Positions 7,253-15,520 of a stretch of DNA of 33,030 bases are shown here, one piece after another (within the stretch, counting starts at the first letter, position 1; every line of letters begins with the position of its first letter). Below the pieces are notes generated by a model, which saw only the letters and a list, made by a program, of their open reading frames with translations, searched no databases and was not told the DNA's origin. The position numbers were made by a program, and so were the translations under genes. The stretch is from an uncultured bacterium (GTDB lineage Bacteria; UBP6; UBA1177; JAKLFG01), in assembly GCA_937871295.1 (NCBI GenBank), contig CALMRE010000255.1, positions 1 to 33,030 of the forward strand, given 5' to 3'.

Positions 7253-8974
7253 ATGAAGAAGGAATGGGTATTACTCGATGCGAATGCTGAAAAAGTAAGC
7301 GCCATCACCAGAACGCTCGGCATCTCCGAGATCGTTTCTCAAGTGCTGGTGAACCGCAATATCGACGATGTCGAAGCGGCGAGTCTTTTTCTGCAGGCGA
7401 AACTGAAGAATCTTCCCGATCCGGGTCTCATCAAAGGAGCCAAGAAGGCGGCCAAACTGGTCGTCGAGGCGATAAAGAGCGGCAAACGGATCGTCATCTA
7501 CGGCGACTATGATGTCGACGGCATCACCTCCACCGTGCTCATGTACAAATTCCTGCTCCTCCTCGGCGCGAACGTGAAATACTATATTCCCCACCGGCTC
7601 GAGGACGGCTACGGCCTTAATACCTACACGCTCGAGGAGATCGCCACCGACGGCGGCGAGATCGTCATCACGGTCGACTGCGGCATCACGAGCATCGAAG
7701 AGGTCCGCTACGCCCGCAACCTCGGGCTCGACATCATCATCATCGATCATCATCACATCGGAGAAACGGTCCCCGACGCGGTCGCCGTGATAAATCCCCA
7801 TTTCGAGGACTGCAAGTATCCGTTCAAGGAGATGGCGGCGGTGGGCGTCGCCTTCTCGTTCCTGATGGTCCTCAAAAAGGCGGTCGAAAAGGACGGCTTC
7901 TTCACCGGAACGCTTCCGAATCTCAAGGAATACATGGATTTCGTGGCCCTCGGAACGGTCGCCGACATGGTGCCGCTGGTGGGGACCAACCGTATCTTCG
8001 TAAAGCACGGGCTCCAGCAGATGCAGGTCAACAACCGTCCCGGCCTGCAGGCGCTCGCCCATGTCTGCGGCATCAAGACGCTCGATGAGGTGACCCCGGC
8101 GGTCATCAGTTACAAGATGGCGCCGCGCCTCAATGCCGCCGGCCGCATCGGCAACGCCCTCAAGGGGGTCGACCTGCTGCTGGCGACGAGTTACGAGGTC
8201 GCCATAAAGATGGCCGAGGAACTTAACCTTACCAATGAATACCGTCAGAAACTCGAGGCCGAGATATTCGAACAGGCGGTCCGGATGGTCGAGGAAGGCG
8301 AGGTCCATAAGCGGAGCGCGATAGTGCTTTTCTCGCAGAACTGGCATCCCGGCGTCATCGGCATCGTCGCCTCGCGGCTGGTCGAACGCTACTATAAACC
8401 GACCATCATGATATCGGTCGAAGGAGGCGTCGGTCGCGGTTCGGCCCGTTCGATACAGAAACTGCATGTCTACAATGTGCTGGAACAGCTCAACGACCTG
8501 CTGGTCCAGTACGGCGGCCATAAATTCGCCGCCGGTCTGACGATCAATGAGGCCAATGTTCCCGAATTCTCCAAGCGGTTCGAGGAGATCGTCAGCAAAA
8601 CGCTGACTCACGAGGACTACCGCAATGTCATGGAGATAGATGCGACGCTCGAACTTTCGCGGCTCACCCCGGAACTGGTCGTGGCGCTCTCGTCGCTCGA
8701 ACCGTTCGGCATGAACAACTGGGAACCAAACTTCCTCGCGACGGGGCTGGTCATCAAAAAACAGAACATCATCAACCGCGCCCATCTCCACTGGCGTCTC
8801 CAGTGCGAAGGGGTGGCGCTGCAATTCAACGCCATCGGCTTCGGGCTGGCCAACGAGCGGCAGATACCGACCGTCGGCGACCGCGTCGACATCGTTTACT
8901 TCCCGCGGATAAACGTCTTCAACGGGAATGTGTCGCTCCAGCTCTATATCAAGGATTATCGCGCCGCGCAGTAG
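7253..8974 (+). CDS. recJ: Single-stranded-DNA-specific 5'-3' exonuclease RecJ
   Basis: RecJ degrades single-stranded DNA 5' to 3' in recombinational, mismatch and base-excision repair. 573 residues, matching the ~577 of E. coli RecJ. The DHH phosphoesterase motifs are in order: VIYGDYDVDGITSTV (metal ligands), VDCGITS, IIDHHHIGE (DHH triad), LGTVADMVPLVG, and the DHHA1 motif YGGHKFAAGLTI, with an LNAAGRIGNA block between them. The OB-fold C-terminus (RINVFNGNVSLQLYIKDYR) is present, so the protein is complete. It starts 4 bases after secF without a strong ribosome binding site, so translation is probably coupled. A secDF-recJ arrangement is seen in several bacterial groups. It converges with the next gene, 10 bases apart. 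Confidence 0.97.
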   Translation: MKKEWVLLDANAEKVSAITRTLGISEIVSQVLVNRNIDDVEAASLFLQAKLKNLPDPGLIKGAKKAAKLVVEAIKSGKRIVIYGDYDVDGITSTVLMYKFLLLLGANVKYYIPHRLEDGYGLNTYTLEEIATDGGEIVITVDCGITSIEEVRYARNLGLDIIIIDHHHIGETVPDAVAVINPHFEDCKYPFKEMAAVGVAFSFLMVLKKAVEKDGFFTGTLPNLKEYMDFVALGTVADMVPLVGTNRIFVKHGLQQMQVNNRPGLQALAHVCGIKTLDEVTPAVISYKMAPRLNAAGRIGNALKGVDLLLATSYEVAIKMAEELNLTNEYRQKLEAEIFEQAVRMVEEGEVHKRSAIVLFSQNWHPGVIGIVASRLVERYYKPTIMISVEGGVGRGSARSIQKLHVYNVLEQLNDLLVQYGGHKFAAGLTINEANVPEFSKRFEEIVSKTLTHEDYRNVMEIDATLELSRLTPELVVALSSLEPFGMNNWEPNFLATGLVIKKQNIINRAHLHWRLQCEGVALQFNAIGFGLANERQIPTVGDRVDIVYFPRINVFNGNVSLQLYIKDYRAAQ

Positions 8975-8984
8975 CGGCACAGAG

Positions 8985-10184
8985 TCACTTCAGCAGTTCT
9001 GCGGCTCCGGCCGCGTCAAGAGCGACGGCGATCCCTTTTGAAAGGGCGCCGGCCCGTTTGATGTCGCCGATGAGAATGCCGCCGACGAGCTTTCCGTCGC
9101 GCAGGTATAGTTTCCTGTAGATGTTCGACGTTTCGTCGTCGCTACGCAGTGTGCTGTAGACCGACGGGTCGGGGTCGCGGCCGACATCGCCCACCGAATA
9201 GACCTGCGTTCCAAAGACCTTGAGCATCGCCGGATAATCGTCGGGCTTGAACTGCGCCGTGCCGCCCGCCGCGTTCACGCCGGCGACCGTTCCCTGTTTC
9301 ACCGCCGGCATCCAGAGCTGGACGCCGCGGCCGAATTCGGCGCAGTCGCCGCAGGCGTAGATGCCCGGGACCGAGGTCTCCATATTCTCGTTCACCACGA
9401 TGCCGCGGTTGACCGTGAGCCCGATCGTCTGCGCCAGTTCGATGTTCGCCCGCACGCCGATGGAGAAGATGACCATATCGGCCGGTATATCTTCGCCCGA
9501 CTTGAGCGTTACGGCGGTCGCCCGCTTTTCTCCGGCGATCCGGTCGGTCTGGGCCGACAGATGGAAGAATATCCCCTGTGTCGCGATGATCTTTCCAAAG
9601 AACTGCGATCCTTCGGGATCGAGCTGCATCGGAAGCGCCCGGTCGGCCAGTTCGATGATATGGACCGCCAATTTTTTCTTTAAAAGGGCGTTGGCCGCCT
9701 CCATACCGAGTAGCCCGCCGCCGATGATGACGGCGCTTTTCGCGGCATTGGCGCATTTCGATACCTTGCGGGCATCGTCGAGGGTGCGCACCGCGAAGAC
9801 ATTCTCCTTCTCCAGAACGCCCGCCATCGGGACGAAAGGTTTCGAGCCGACCGCGAGGATGAGCCGATCGTAGGGGAGCCTCGTGCCATCCGACAGAGTG
9901 ACCGTCCGTTTCTCGCGGTCGACCGCCGTTGCCTTGAGGCCGCGCAGGAGTCGTATCTTCTGCTGGGCGAACCACTCCTCCTTCTGCAGGTAGAAATTCG
10001 CCCGCTTCTCGACCGTCTCGTCGCCGATCAGTTCGGTCAGCGACGGCCGGTGATAGGGGAGGTGTTGTTCCTCCGAGATGAGCGTTATTTCGGCATCCGC
10101 CGATACTTTGCGCGCCTCTTGCGCCGCCGTGAGGCCCGCCGCCGATGCCCCGACGATCACTATCTTCAACTTCTGCTCAGCCAT
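8985..10184 (-). CDS. FAD-dependent NAD(P)H oxidoreductase, rubredoxin reductase / NirB N-domain type
   Basis: A pyridine-nucleotide-disulfide oxidoreductase family flavoprotein that passes electrons from NAD(P)H through FAD to an unknown acceptor. 399 residues. Two Rossmann motifs are visible: the FAD-binding IVIVGASAAGLTAA at the N-terminus and the NAD(P)-binding AVIIGGGLLGMEAA in the middle, plus the FAD-contacting GIYACGDCAEF. There is no redox-active CxxxxC disulfide, so it is not a glutathione-reductase-like enzyme; it resembles NADH:rubredoxin reductases and the N-terminal module of assimilatory nitrite reductase. No rubredoxin or nitrite reductase gene is in this window. The ATG at 10184 is preferred over the one at 10196 because GGAGG lies 5 bases upstream of it. 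Confidence 0.88.
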   Translation of the reverse strand: MAEQKLKIVIVGASAAGLTAAQEARKVSADAEITLISEEQHLPYHRPSLTELIGDETVEKRANFYLQKEEWFAQQKIRLLRGLKATAVDREKRTVTLSDGTRLPYDRLILAVGSKPFVPMAGVLEKENVFAVRTLDDARKVSKCANAAKSAVIIGGGLLGMEAANALLKKKLAVHIIELADRALPMQLDPEGSQFFGKIIATQGIFFHLSAQTDRIAGEKRATAVTLKSGEDIPADMVIFSIGVRANIELAQTIGLTVNRGIVVNENMETSVPGIYACGDCAEFGRGVQLWMPAVKQGTVAGVNAAGGTAQFKPDDYPAMLKVFGTQVYSVGDVGRDPDPSVYSTLRSDDETSNIYRKLYLRDGKLVGGILIGDIKRAGALSKGIAVALDAAGAAELLK

Positions 10185-10219
10185 GATCTCCTCCATTAGG
10201 ATTCAGTTTGCATCGGCCG

Positions 10220-10248
10220 AGTGTACCGTTTCTCCAGTCACAGGTCAA
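10220..10248 (-). promoter_or_regulatory. Promoter for the FAD/NAD(P)H oxidoreductase
   Basis: Read on the minus strand: -35 TTGACC (10243-10248), 17-bp spacer, -10 TACACT (10220-10225). It is back to back with the DUF1015 promoter, the two -35 boxes being only 10 bp apart. Confidence 0.72.
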
Positions 10249-10258
10249 TAAAACAATC

Positions 10259-10288
10259 TTGACAACGGGGGTGGCGAAACGCTATAAC
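10259..10288 (+). promoter_or_regulatory. Strong promoter for the DUF1015 gene
   Basis: -35 TTGACA (10259-10264, consensus), 18-bp spacer, -10 TATAAC (10283-10288). It predicts a transcript start near 10295 and a leader of about 40 bases. Confidence 0.8.
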
Positions 10289-10335
10289 AGGGGCGCTTCG
10301 GCAGTTGTTTGAGAACCACCATATGAGGAGTGATC

Positions 10336-11577
10336 ATGGTCACCGTACGCCCGTTCAAAGCGTTCCGTCCCCCCAAGTCGCTGGTCGAGGAGATGGCCGC
10401 GCTTCCCTACGATGTCATCAACACCGACGAGGCCGCCGCGCTCGCCAAGGGTAAGCCGCGCTCGTTCTTCCACATCACGCGGGCCGAGATCGATCTGCCG
10501 CGCGAGATGGACATCCACGACGACAAGGTCTACGCGCAGGGGCGCGCCGCGCTCGACCGCTTTATAAGGGAAGGGGCGCTGGTGCAGGACAAGGAGCCGC
10601 TTTTCTACATCTACGCGCAGAAGATGGGCGATCATGTCCAGACCGGCATCGTCGGCTGCGTATCGGCCGACGAATACAACGCCGATCTTATCAAGAAGCA
10701 CGAACTGACCCGCAAGGACAAAGAGGACGACCGCACCCGCCATGTGGTGACGCAGAATGCGAACGCCGAGCCGGTGTTCCTGACCTACCGCGCCCGCAAG
10801 GAACTCGACGAGATGATCTTCGGCTACACCGGGAAGACCACCCCCGAATACGATTTCATCGCCGATGACGGCATCCGCCACACCCTCTGGGTCGTCCGCG
10901 ACAAGGGGCTCAACGAAAAGATCGCGACGGCCTTCACGGGGATCGACGCGCTCTATGTGGCCGACGGCCATCACCGCAGCGCATCGGCGGCCCGCGCACA
11001 GGTCGAGAAGCGGAAACACGATGCGAACCCGTCGCCGGATAAGGAGTACAACTTCTTCCTCGCCGTCATCTTCCCGCACGACCAGCTCCGCATCATGGAC
11101 TACAACCGGCTCGTGAAGGACCTCAACGGCAACACGAAGGAGCAGTTCCTCGCCAAGGTGGGCGAGAAGTTCACCGTGACGGCCGGGACGCAGGCGGCTC
11201 CGGCGGCGATGCATGCCTTCGGGATGTACCTCGACGGGAAGTGGCATCAGATAACGGCGAAAGAGGGTTCATTCGACGCGAAGGACCCGATCAACTCGCT
11301 CGATGTCGCCATCCTGCAGAATAATCTCCTCGGCCCGATACTCGGCATCAATGACCCGCGCACCGACAAGCGGATCGACTTCGTGGGCGGCATTCGCGGG
11401 CTCAAAGAACTGGAGAAGCGGGTGAATTCGGGGGAGATGAAAGTCGCCTTCTCGATGTACCCGACGACGCTCGATCAGCTCATCAATGTCGCCGATGCCG
11501 GCAAGATCATGCCGCCGAAATCGACCTGGTTCGAACCGAAACTCCGCAGCGGCCTCTTCGTCCACCTGCTGGACTAA
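10336..11577 (+). CDS. DUF1015 family protein
   Basis: A cytoplasmic protein of about 413 residues belonging to the conserved but poorly characterised DUF1015 family. Family traits seen: the opening RPFKAFRP, LPYDVINTDEA, the KKHELTRKDKEDDR block (about 121-133), and VADGHHRSASA (208-218). The DGHHR segment resembles the nucleotide-binding loop of ParB/sulfiredoxin-fold proteins such as the serine kinase SerK; that comparison is mine and untested. The ATG at 10336 is preferred over the GTG at 10330 because GAGGAG lies 5 bases before it. It has its own consensus promoter. No serine-biosynthesis gene is adjacent, so context gives no substrate clue. Its stop codon overlaps the stop of the convergent lipoprotein gene. 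Confidence 0.88.
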   Translation: MVTVRPFKAFRPPKSLVEEMAALPYDVINTDEAAALAKGKPRSFFHITRAEIDLPREMDIHDDKVYAQGRAALDRFIREGALVQDKEPLFYIYAQKMGDHVQTGIVGCVSADEYNADLIKKHELTRKDKEDDRTRHVVTQNANAEPVFLTYRARKELDEMIFGYTGKTTPEYDFIADDGIRHTLWVVRDKGLNEKIATAFTGIDALYVADGHHRSASAARAQVEKRKHDANPSPDKEYNFFLAVIFPHDQLRIMDYNRLVKDLNGNTKEQFLAKVGEKFTVTAGTQAAPAAMHAFGMYLDGKWHQITAKEGSFDAKDPINSLDVAILQNNLLGPILGINDPRTDKRIDFVGGIRGLKELEKRVNSGEMKVAFSMYPTTLDQLINVADAGKIMPPKSTWFEPKLRSGLFVHLLD

Positions 11578-13685
11578 TCGTTCTCGGTGATGAGGTTGTA
11601 TCTGCGGGCGAACCAGTAGCCCGCAAGGAAATCGAGCCCGGTCTCTCCGCCGGTCCCCTGACTCCCGCGCAGTCCTTTATAGATATTGTCCTTCCAGTAG
11701 TAACTGCTCGCCCCGCGTTCATACAGCGGATAAGCGCGCAGACTCTGCGTTCGGTCGGCGGTAGGCGAGGTCCAGTCGTTCTTCCAGAAGAGTTCCGGTA
11801 TCGGCGACATGCAGAAATCGGGGTCCCACAGCCGGTCGACCGCGTAGATACCGCGCTCCATCGGCACCTCCTGCAGACACTCGATCCCCGAATCGGTATC
11901 GCTCGCCATCTGCGGGACGCCGCGCGCCCCGACGATGAGCTGGAACAGTCCCTGCCGCGCCGGCCGCATCGCGTCGCCCTTTTCGTAGAGCGCCGCCGTC
12001 ATGTCGGCCACGCGGGAACCGTCGCCCACCGATTCGTATGCCTCGCGCAGGATGAAGAACTCCCACACGCCCAGATGGTTCCCCGACCAGTCGCTGATGC
12101 CGTATTCGTTGGTCGGCAGACCGCCCTTCGCGATGTATTCGCTCACATAGGTCCAGATCGTTTCGCACTCGTTCTTGTAGATGGCGCGGTTCACCGCCCA
12201 CGCCGGTTTTCCCTCGCTCATCGCGTAGAGAAGAAGCGAGGTCGCGAGCTGGTTCATCCGCAGGTCTTTGGCTATCTCGCAGTTGTCGTGGAGCCGTTTC
12301 AGGTTGTTCATCATCCGGTCGATGAGTCCCGCCGCGCGCGGATCGGCGCTCTCTTTCAGCACCACCCATGCCCAGTAGTGGCCGATGATGAAACCCTTGA
12401 ACATGTCGTTGTTGCCGCCCTCTTTCCAGTCGATGCCGGCGAACGCGCCGGTCCCTTCGTGGAACTCGGGATCGGCGTCGTCGACATGGAGCCGGACGGT
12501 CCGCGCGAAGGTGGTCACATCGGGGACGATCTCGACGCACTGGAGCGTCCCGTCGAGCGACTTGATCATCCGGTCGAGCGACTCCTGCGTCCCGTCGATG
12601 AGGTATTTCCACGCCATCGTCGCGACATGGACGCCGGTCCAGAGCATGCTGTCGCCGTCCTGATCGTACCGCTGGGTCGCTTCATTCCAGTGCGACATCA
12701 TGCCGAGTTCGTTTATCATCTTCTCCTGCACGAGGTCGGAGAAGAAATCGGCCTTTTCGGCGAGCGTGTAACTGAAGGCGCTGCGGCGCATCTCGGCTTC
12801 GGCGAGCGTCCAGTCGTTCACCGGCCGCTGGATGACCCGCACCGTGTCGGGGTTTTCCCGCAGGAAGAGGCGGTCGGTCGGGTCGGTGACCATGTAGTGG
12901 ACCATCTTCTTAAATTCGTCGCGGTCGGTGTAGGGCTGGACCGCCGGGAGTTCGTGGAACGATGCGTAGGTCTGGTTTATCGTCAGCTTTTCGGCGGCCG
13001 AAGGTTCGGGATTGGCCGGGGTCTCGACCCGCTCGTTGCGCCAGATGGGATCATCACCCGACGGTTCTCGCCATAGCCACACCTCGCTGAAACCCCCTTC
13101 GGTCGCCGGTGAGGCGGGTGTGGTGACCAGATAGTAGCCCCCGCAGGCAGTGGTCTTGAGCAGATCGCCCACGATGCCGCTGAAGGAGAATTCGGGGATC
13201 GACCGGTCGAGGCCGTTCACCGTTTTGACAAAACCGCCCGTGTCGAGTTTGAAATAAGCGGTCATCCCGCGGTAGTCGCTCCCGATCATCCCCTCCATCG
13301 CCTGCGCGGCGCGGTAGCCGTTCCACCGGAGATCGTCGTAGAGGATGGTGCGGATGAGTGCGGCGCTGCCCAAGCCGCTTTCGCGGATCTCGCCGGTGCC
13401 GGAGTAAGTGCCGTGCACATCCTCGCCGCTTATCTCGTAGATCCCCGAAAAAGTGGCGGTGCAGGGGATGTCGACATCGGCGACGATGTCGTCGCCGTCG
13501 GCCGGTTCAAGGAAATCATCGGTCTGATCATCGTCCCTTATGTCCTTTTCGTCCTTTATGTCCTTTTCCCCCTCGTCGTCGGTGAGCAGGGTATCACTGT
13601 CCTTGTCGCCGCCGCCGTTCGAACAGGCGACGAACGCAAAGACGATGAAGAGCAGCGTTACGGGAAATATGCGGGAAAGGAACAT
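11574..13685 (-). CDS. Large lipoprotein with acidic tether; unknown function
   Basis: I do not recognise the main domain. The 703-residue product starts with a signal peptide ending FVAC (Cys21 lipidation), then a ~50-residue D/E/K-rich tether (residues 24-75) holding two tandem copies of a six-residue EKDI(K/R)D unit. A beta-rich segment follows (GTYSGTGEIRESGLGSAAL, about 90-150). The C-terminal ~400 residues look mostly alpha-helical, with repeated W/Y/M-rich helices such as MLWTGVHVATMAWKYLIDG and FIIGHYWAWVVLKES. This layout would suit an alpha/alpha-toroid of the glycosidase type, but no catalytic residues can be assigned. GGAGG lies upstream of the ATG. It follows the aminotransferase gene by 22 bases, so is probably co-transcribed with it. 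An outer-membrane or surface location is likely. Confidence 0.8.
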   Translation of the reverse strand: MFLSRIFPVTLLFIVFAFVACSNGGGDKDSDTLLTDDEGEKDIKDEKDIRDDDQTDDFLEPADGDDIVADVDIPCTATFSGIYEISGEDVHGTYSGTGEIRESGLGSAALIRTILYDDLRWNGYRAAQAMEGMIGSDYRGMTAYFKLDTGGFVKTVNGLDRSIPEFSFSGIVGDLLKTTACGGYYLVTTPASPATEGGFSEVWLWREPSGDDPIWRNERVETPANPEPSAAEKLTINQTYASFHELPAVQPYTDRDEFKKMVHYMVTDPTDRLFLRENPDTVRVIQRPVNDWTLAEAEMRRSAFSYTLAEKADFFSDLVQEKMINELGMMSHWNEATQRYDQDGDSMLWTGVHVATMAWKYLIDGTQESLDRMIKSLDGTLQCVEIVPDVTTFARTVRLHVDDADPEFHEGTGAFAGIDWKEGGNNDMFKGFIIGHYWAWVVLKESADPRAAGLIDRMMNNLKRLHDNCEIAKDLRMNQLATSLLLYAMSEGKPAWAVNRAIYKNECETIWTYVSEYIAKGGLPTNEYGISDWSGNHLGVWEFFILREAYESVGDGSRVADMTAALYEKGDAMRPARQGLFQLIVGARGVPQMASDTDSGIECLQEVPMERGIYAVDRLWDPDFCMSPIPELFWKNDWTSPTADRTQSLRAYPLYERGASSYYWKDNIYKGLRGSQGTGGETGLDFLAGYWFARRYNLITEND
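13533..13568 (-). repeat. Two tandem 18-bp units in the lipoprotein tether
   Basis: Units 13551-13568 and 13533-13550 differ at one base and encode EKDIKD and EKDIRD. They use the ATA codon in an otherwise GC-rich gene. A closely related module occurs in the lipoprotein at 23013-24206. Confidence 0.85.
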
Positions 13686-13707
13686 GAGAACCTCCGGAAA
13701 AGAGGTC

Positions 13708-14967
13708 TTAGCCGAGGACCTCGGATATGATGCCCATCGCCCAGTCGATGTCGGCCTTGGTGATCACCAGCGGCGGCGCGAAGCGGATGATCCAGTCGTG
13801 GGTCTCCTTCGCCAGCACGCCGCGATCCTTGAGGGCGGTGGTGTATTTGCGCGCCTTCTCGCCGGCGGCGCTGAGGATATCCTTATCCAGCACCACGCCG
13901 ATGAGCAGGCCTCTGCCGCGGACCTGTTTTATCTTCTTCGACTTCGCCTTGAGTTCATTCAGTTTCGCCATGAAGTAGGCGCCCATCTCGGCCGACCGAT
14001 CAACCAGATTCTCGTCGTCGAGCACCTTGAGCGCCGCCATCGCCACCGCGCAGCCGAGCGGGTTGCCGCCGAAGGTCGAACCGTGCGAGCCGGGGGTGAA
14101 GACGCCCATGATCCCCTTGTTGGCCGCGACCGCCGAAACGGGGAATACGCCGCCGCCCAGCGCCTTGCCCATGATGATGATATCGGGCTCGATATTGTCG
14201 TGCATGAAGCAGAACTTCTTGCCGGTGCGGCCGAAGCCGGTCTGCACCTCGTCGGCGACGAGGAGCACATTGTTCTTCGAGCAGATATCGCGCAGTTTCT
14301 TCATATAGCCTTCGTTCGGGACGAAGACGCCCGCTTCGCCCTGAATGGGTTCCACGAGTACGGCGACGGTGTTCTTGGTGATCGCCTTTTCGACCGCGTC
14401 GGCGTCATTGTAGTCGACATGGACGAAGCCCGGCGTGAAGGGGCCGTAGTTGTTGTAGGCGTCGGGATCGGTCGAGAAGCCGACGATGGTGGTGGTGCGG
14501 CCGTGGAAGTTCTCGCGCATGACGATGATCTCGGCCTTGTCCTTCTCCACCTTCTTTATCTCGTAGCCCCAGCGGCGGGAAAGCTTGATGGCCGTTTCGA
14601 CCGCTTCGGCGCCGGTATTCATCGGCAGGACCATATCCTTGCCGGTGTACTCGCAGAGCCGCTTGGCGAAGAGGGGCCACCTGTCGTTGAAGAAAGCGCG
14701 GCTGGTGAGGGTCAGCACGTCGGCCTGATCCTTGAGCGCCTTGATGATCACCGGGTGACGGTGTCCCTGATTGACCGCCGAATAGGCCGACAGGCAGTCG
14801 AGGTATTTCTTTCCCTCGGGATCCCACACCCACACCCCTTCGGCGCGGCTGATGACCACCTCGAGCGGATGGTAGTTATGCGCACCGTAGTGATGCTCCA
14901 TCTCGATGAGTTCTTTCGAGGTGAGAGTCTTCGGTTCCTTGCAATTCTTGTCGCAACAGCATCCCAT
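13708..14967 (-). CDS. rocD: Ornithine aminotransferase-like class III PLP aminotransferase
   Basis: Probably transfers the delta-amino group of ornithine to 2-oxoglutarate, giving glutamate semialdehyde, which links arginine breakdown with proline. 419 residues. Seen: the class III PLP fold with NTGAEAVETAIKLSR (phosphate loop), NFHGRTTT, the aspartate in VADEVQTGFGRTGK (D239), and the Schiff-base lysine in IMGKALGGG (K268). HHYGAHNYHPLEVV near the N-terminus is typical of ornithine aminotransferases rather than acetylornithine or GABA enzymes. The first ten residues contain CCC and a fourth cysteine, which is unusual for this family. AAGGAG precedes the ATG. The substrate assignment is by resemblance; other omega-aminotransferases are possible. 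Confidence 0.9.
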   Translation of the reverse strand: MGCCCDKNCKEPKTLTSKELIEMEHHYGAHNYHPLEVVISRAEGVWVWDPEGKKYLDCLSAYSAVNQGHRHPVIIKALKDQADVLTLTSRAFFNDRWPLFAKRLCEYTGKDMVLPMNTGAEAVETAIKLSRRWGYEIKKVEKDKAEIIVMRENFHGRTTTIVGFSTDPDAYNNYGPFTPGFVHVDYNDADAVEKAITKNTVAVLVEPIQGEAGVFVPNEGYMKKLRDICSKNNVLLVADEVQTGFGRTGKKFCFMHDNIEPDIIIMGKALGGGVFPVSAVAANKGIMGVFTPGSHGSTFGGNPLGCAVAMAALKVLDDENLVDRSAEMGAYFMAKLNELKAKSKKIKQVRGRGLLIGVVLDKDILSAAGEKARKYTTALKDRGVLAKETHDWIIRFAPPLVITKADIDWAMGIISEVLG

Positions 14968-15015
14968 GGTCGTTCTCCTTACCTATCGGTTTGTGATCGA
15001 ACAAACTACGGCACG

Positions 15016-15043
15016 ATAGTATAAGGTTTATAGGCTAAAGCAA
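15016..15043 (-). promoter_or_regulatory. Probable promoter for the aminotransferase-lipoprotein unit
   Basis: Minus strand: -35 TTGCTT (15038-15043), 16-bp spacer, -10 TACTAT (15016-15021). The surrounding ~60 bases are AT-rich compared with the rest of the window. Confidence 0.55.
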
Positions 15044-15072
15044 GAATTTTACGGGTGGCCGGGGAGAGCGGT

Positions 15073-15423
15073 TCAGCCTTTCTTGACGAGGACCGCGCCG
15101 TAGCCGGGCTTAAGGGTGAGAGCCACGAAATTGCGGCCGTCCACCTCGTCGACGGTATAGGTCTTTTGGGGGGCGCCGCTGACATCCTTGAACTTCATCT
15201 TGACCGGACAGAGATCCTTATCGACCGTGATGCGCGCCGTCACTTCGTGCTTGCCGAAGTTGAACGCGAACACCGTTTCGTCGAATCCGGCGATGTTCGA
15301 AAAGGCGAGGAGGCCGGCATCGGAAAGGACCTGCCAGAAGCCGCCGTCAATGGATACCTCGCGATAGTAGCGAGCGCCCTCCAGTTTGGCGAAATCAGAC
15401 AGAAAATCGATCTTTTTAACCAT
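15073..15423 (-). CDS. Small protein resembling the C-terminal beta domain of alpha-amylases
   Basis: A 116-residue protein with no signal peptide. The pattern GLLAFSNIAGFDETVFAFNFG, then alternating strands and a final VALTLKPGYGAVLVKKG, looks like the all-beta domain at the C-terminus of GH13 glycosidases, here standing alone with no barrel domain. That is a resemblance noticed by eye, not a verified match; no catalytic residues are expected in such a domain. The ATG at 15423 is preferred over the ATG at 15480 because it has GGAGA 7 bases upstream and because the promoter's -10 box covers the upstream ATG. It has its own promoter between itself and the Rrf2 gene, so it is a separate unit. 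Confidence 0.72.
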   Translation of the reverse strand: MVKKIDFLSDFAKLEGARYYREVSIDGGFWQVLSDAGLLAFSNIAGFDETVFAFNFGKHEVTARITVDKDLCPVKMKFKDVSGAPQKTYTVDEVDGRNFVALTLKPGYGAVLVKKG

Positions 15424-15478
15424 GAAACGTTCTCCCACTGATACGATACGGTTATTAAAAAACGCGGAAACGAGGGGC

Positions 15479-15506
15479 ATTGTAGGAAGAAATCGGGAAA
15501 AGTAAA
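15479..15506 (-). promoter_or_regulatory. Promoter for the small beta-domain protein
   Basis: Minus strand: -35 TTTACT (15501-15506), 16-bp spacer, -10 TACAAT (15479-15484). It lies in the gap after the Rrf2 gene stop and would give a leader of about 50 bases. Confidence 0.6.
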
Positions 15507-15520
15507 TACTTTTTGTGTCC

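Noticed and set aside
13413-15024. Long plus-strand open frames opposite the aminotransferase and lipoprotein genes
   Set aside because: The minus-strand genes have lipobox, PLP motifs and ribosome binding sites; the plus-strand products are shadows.
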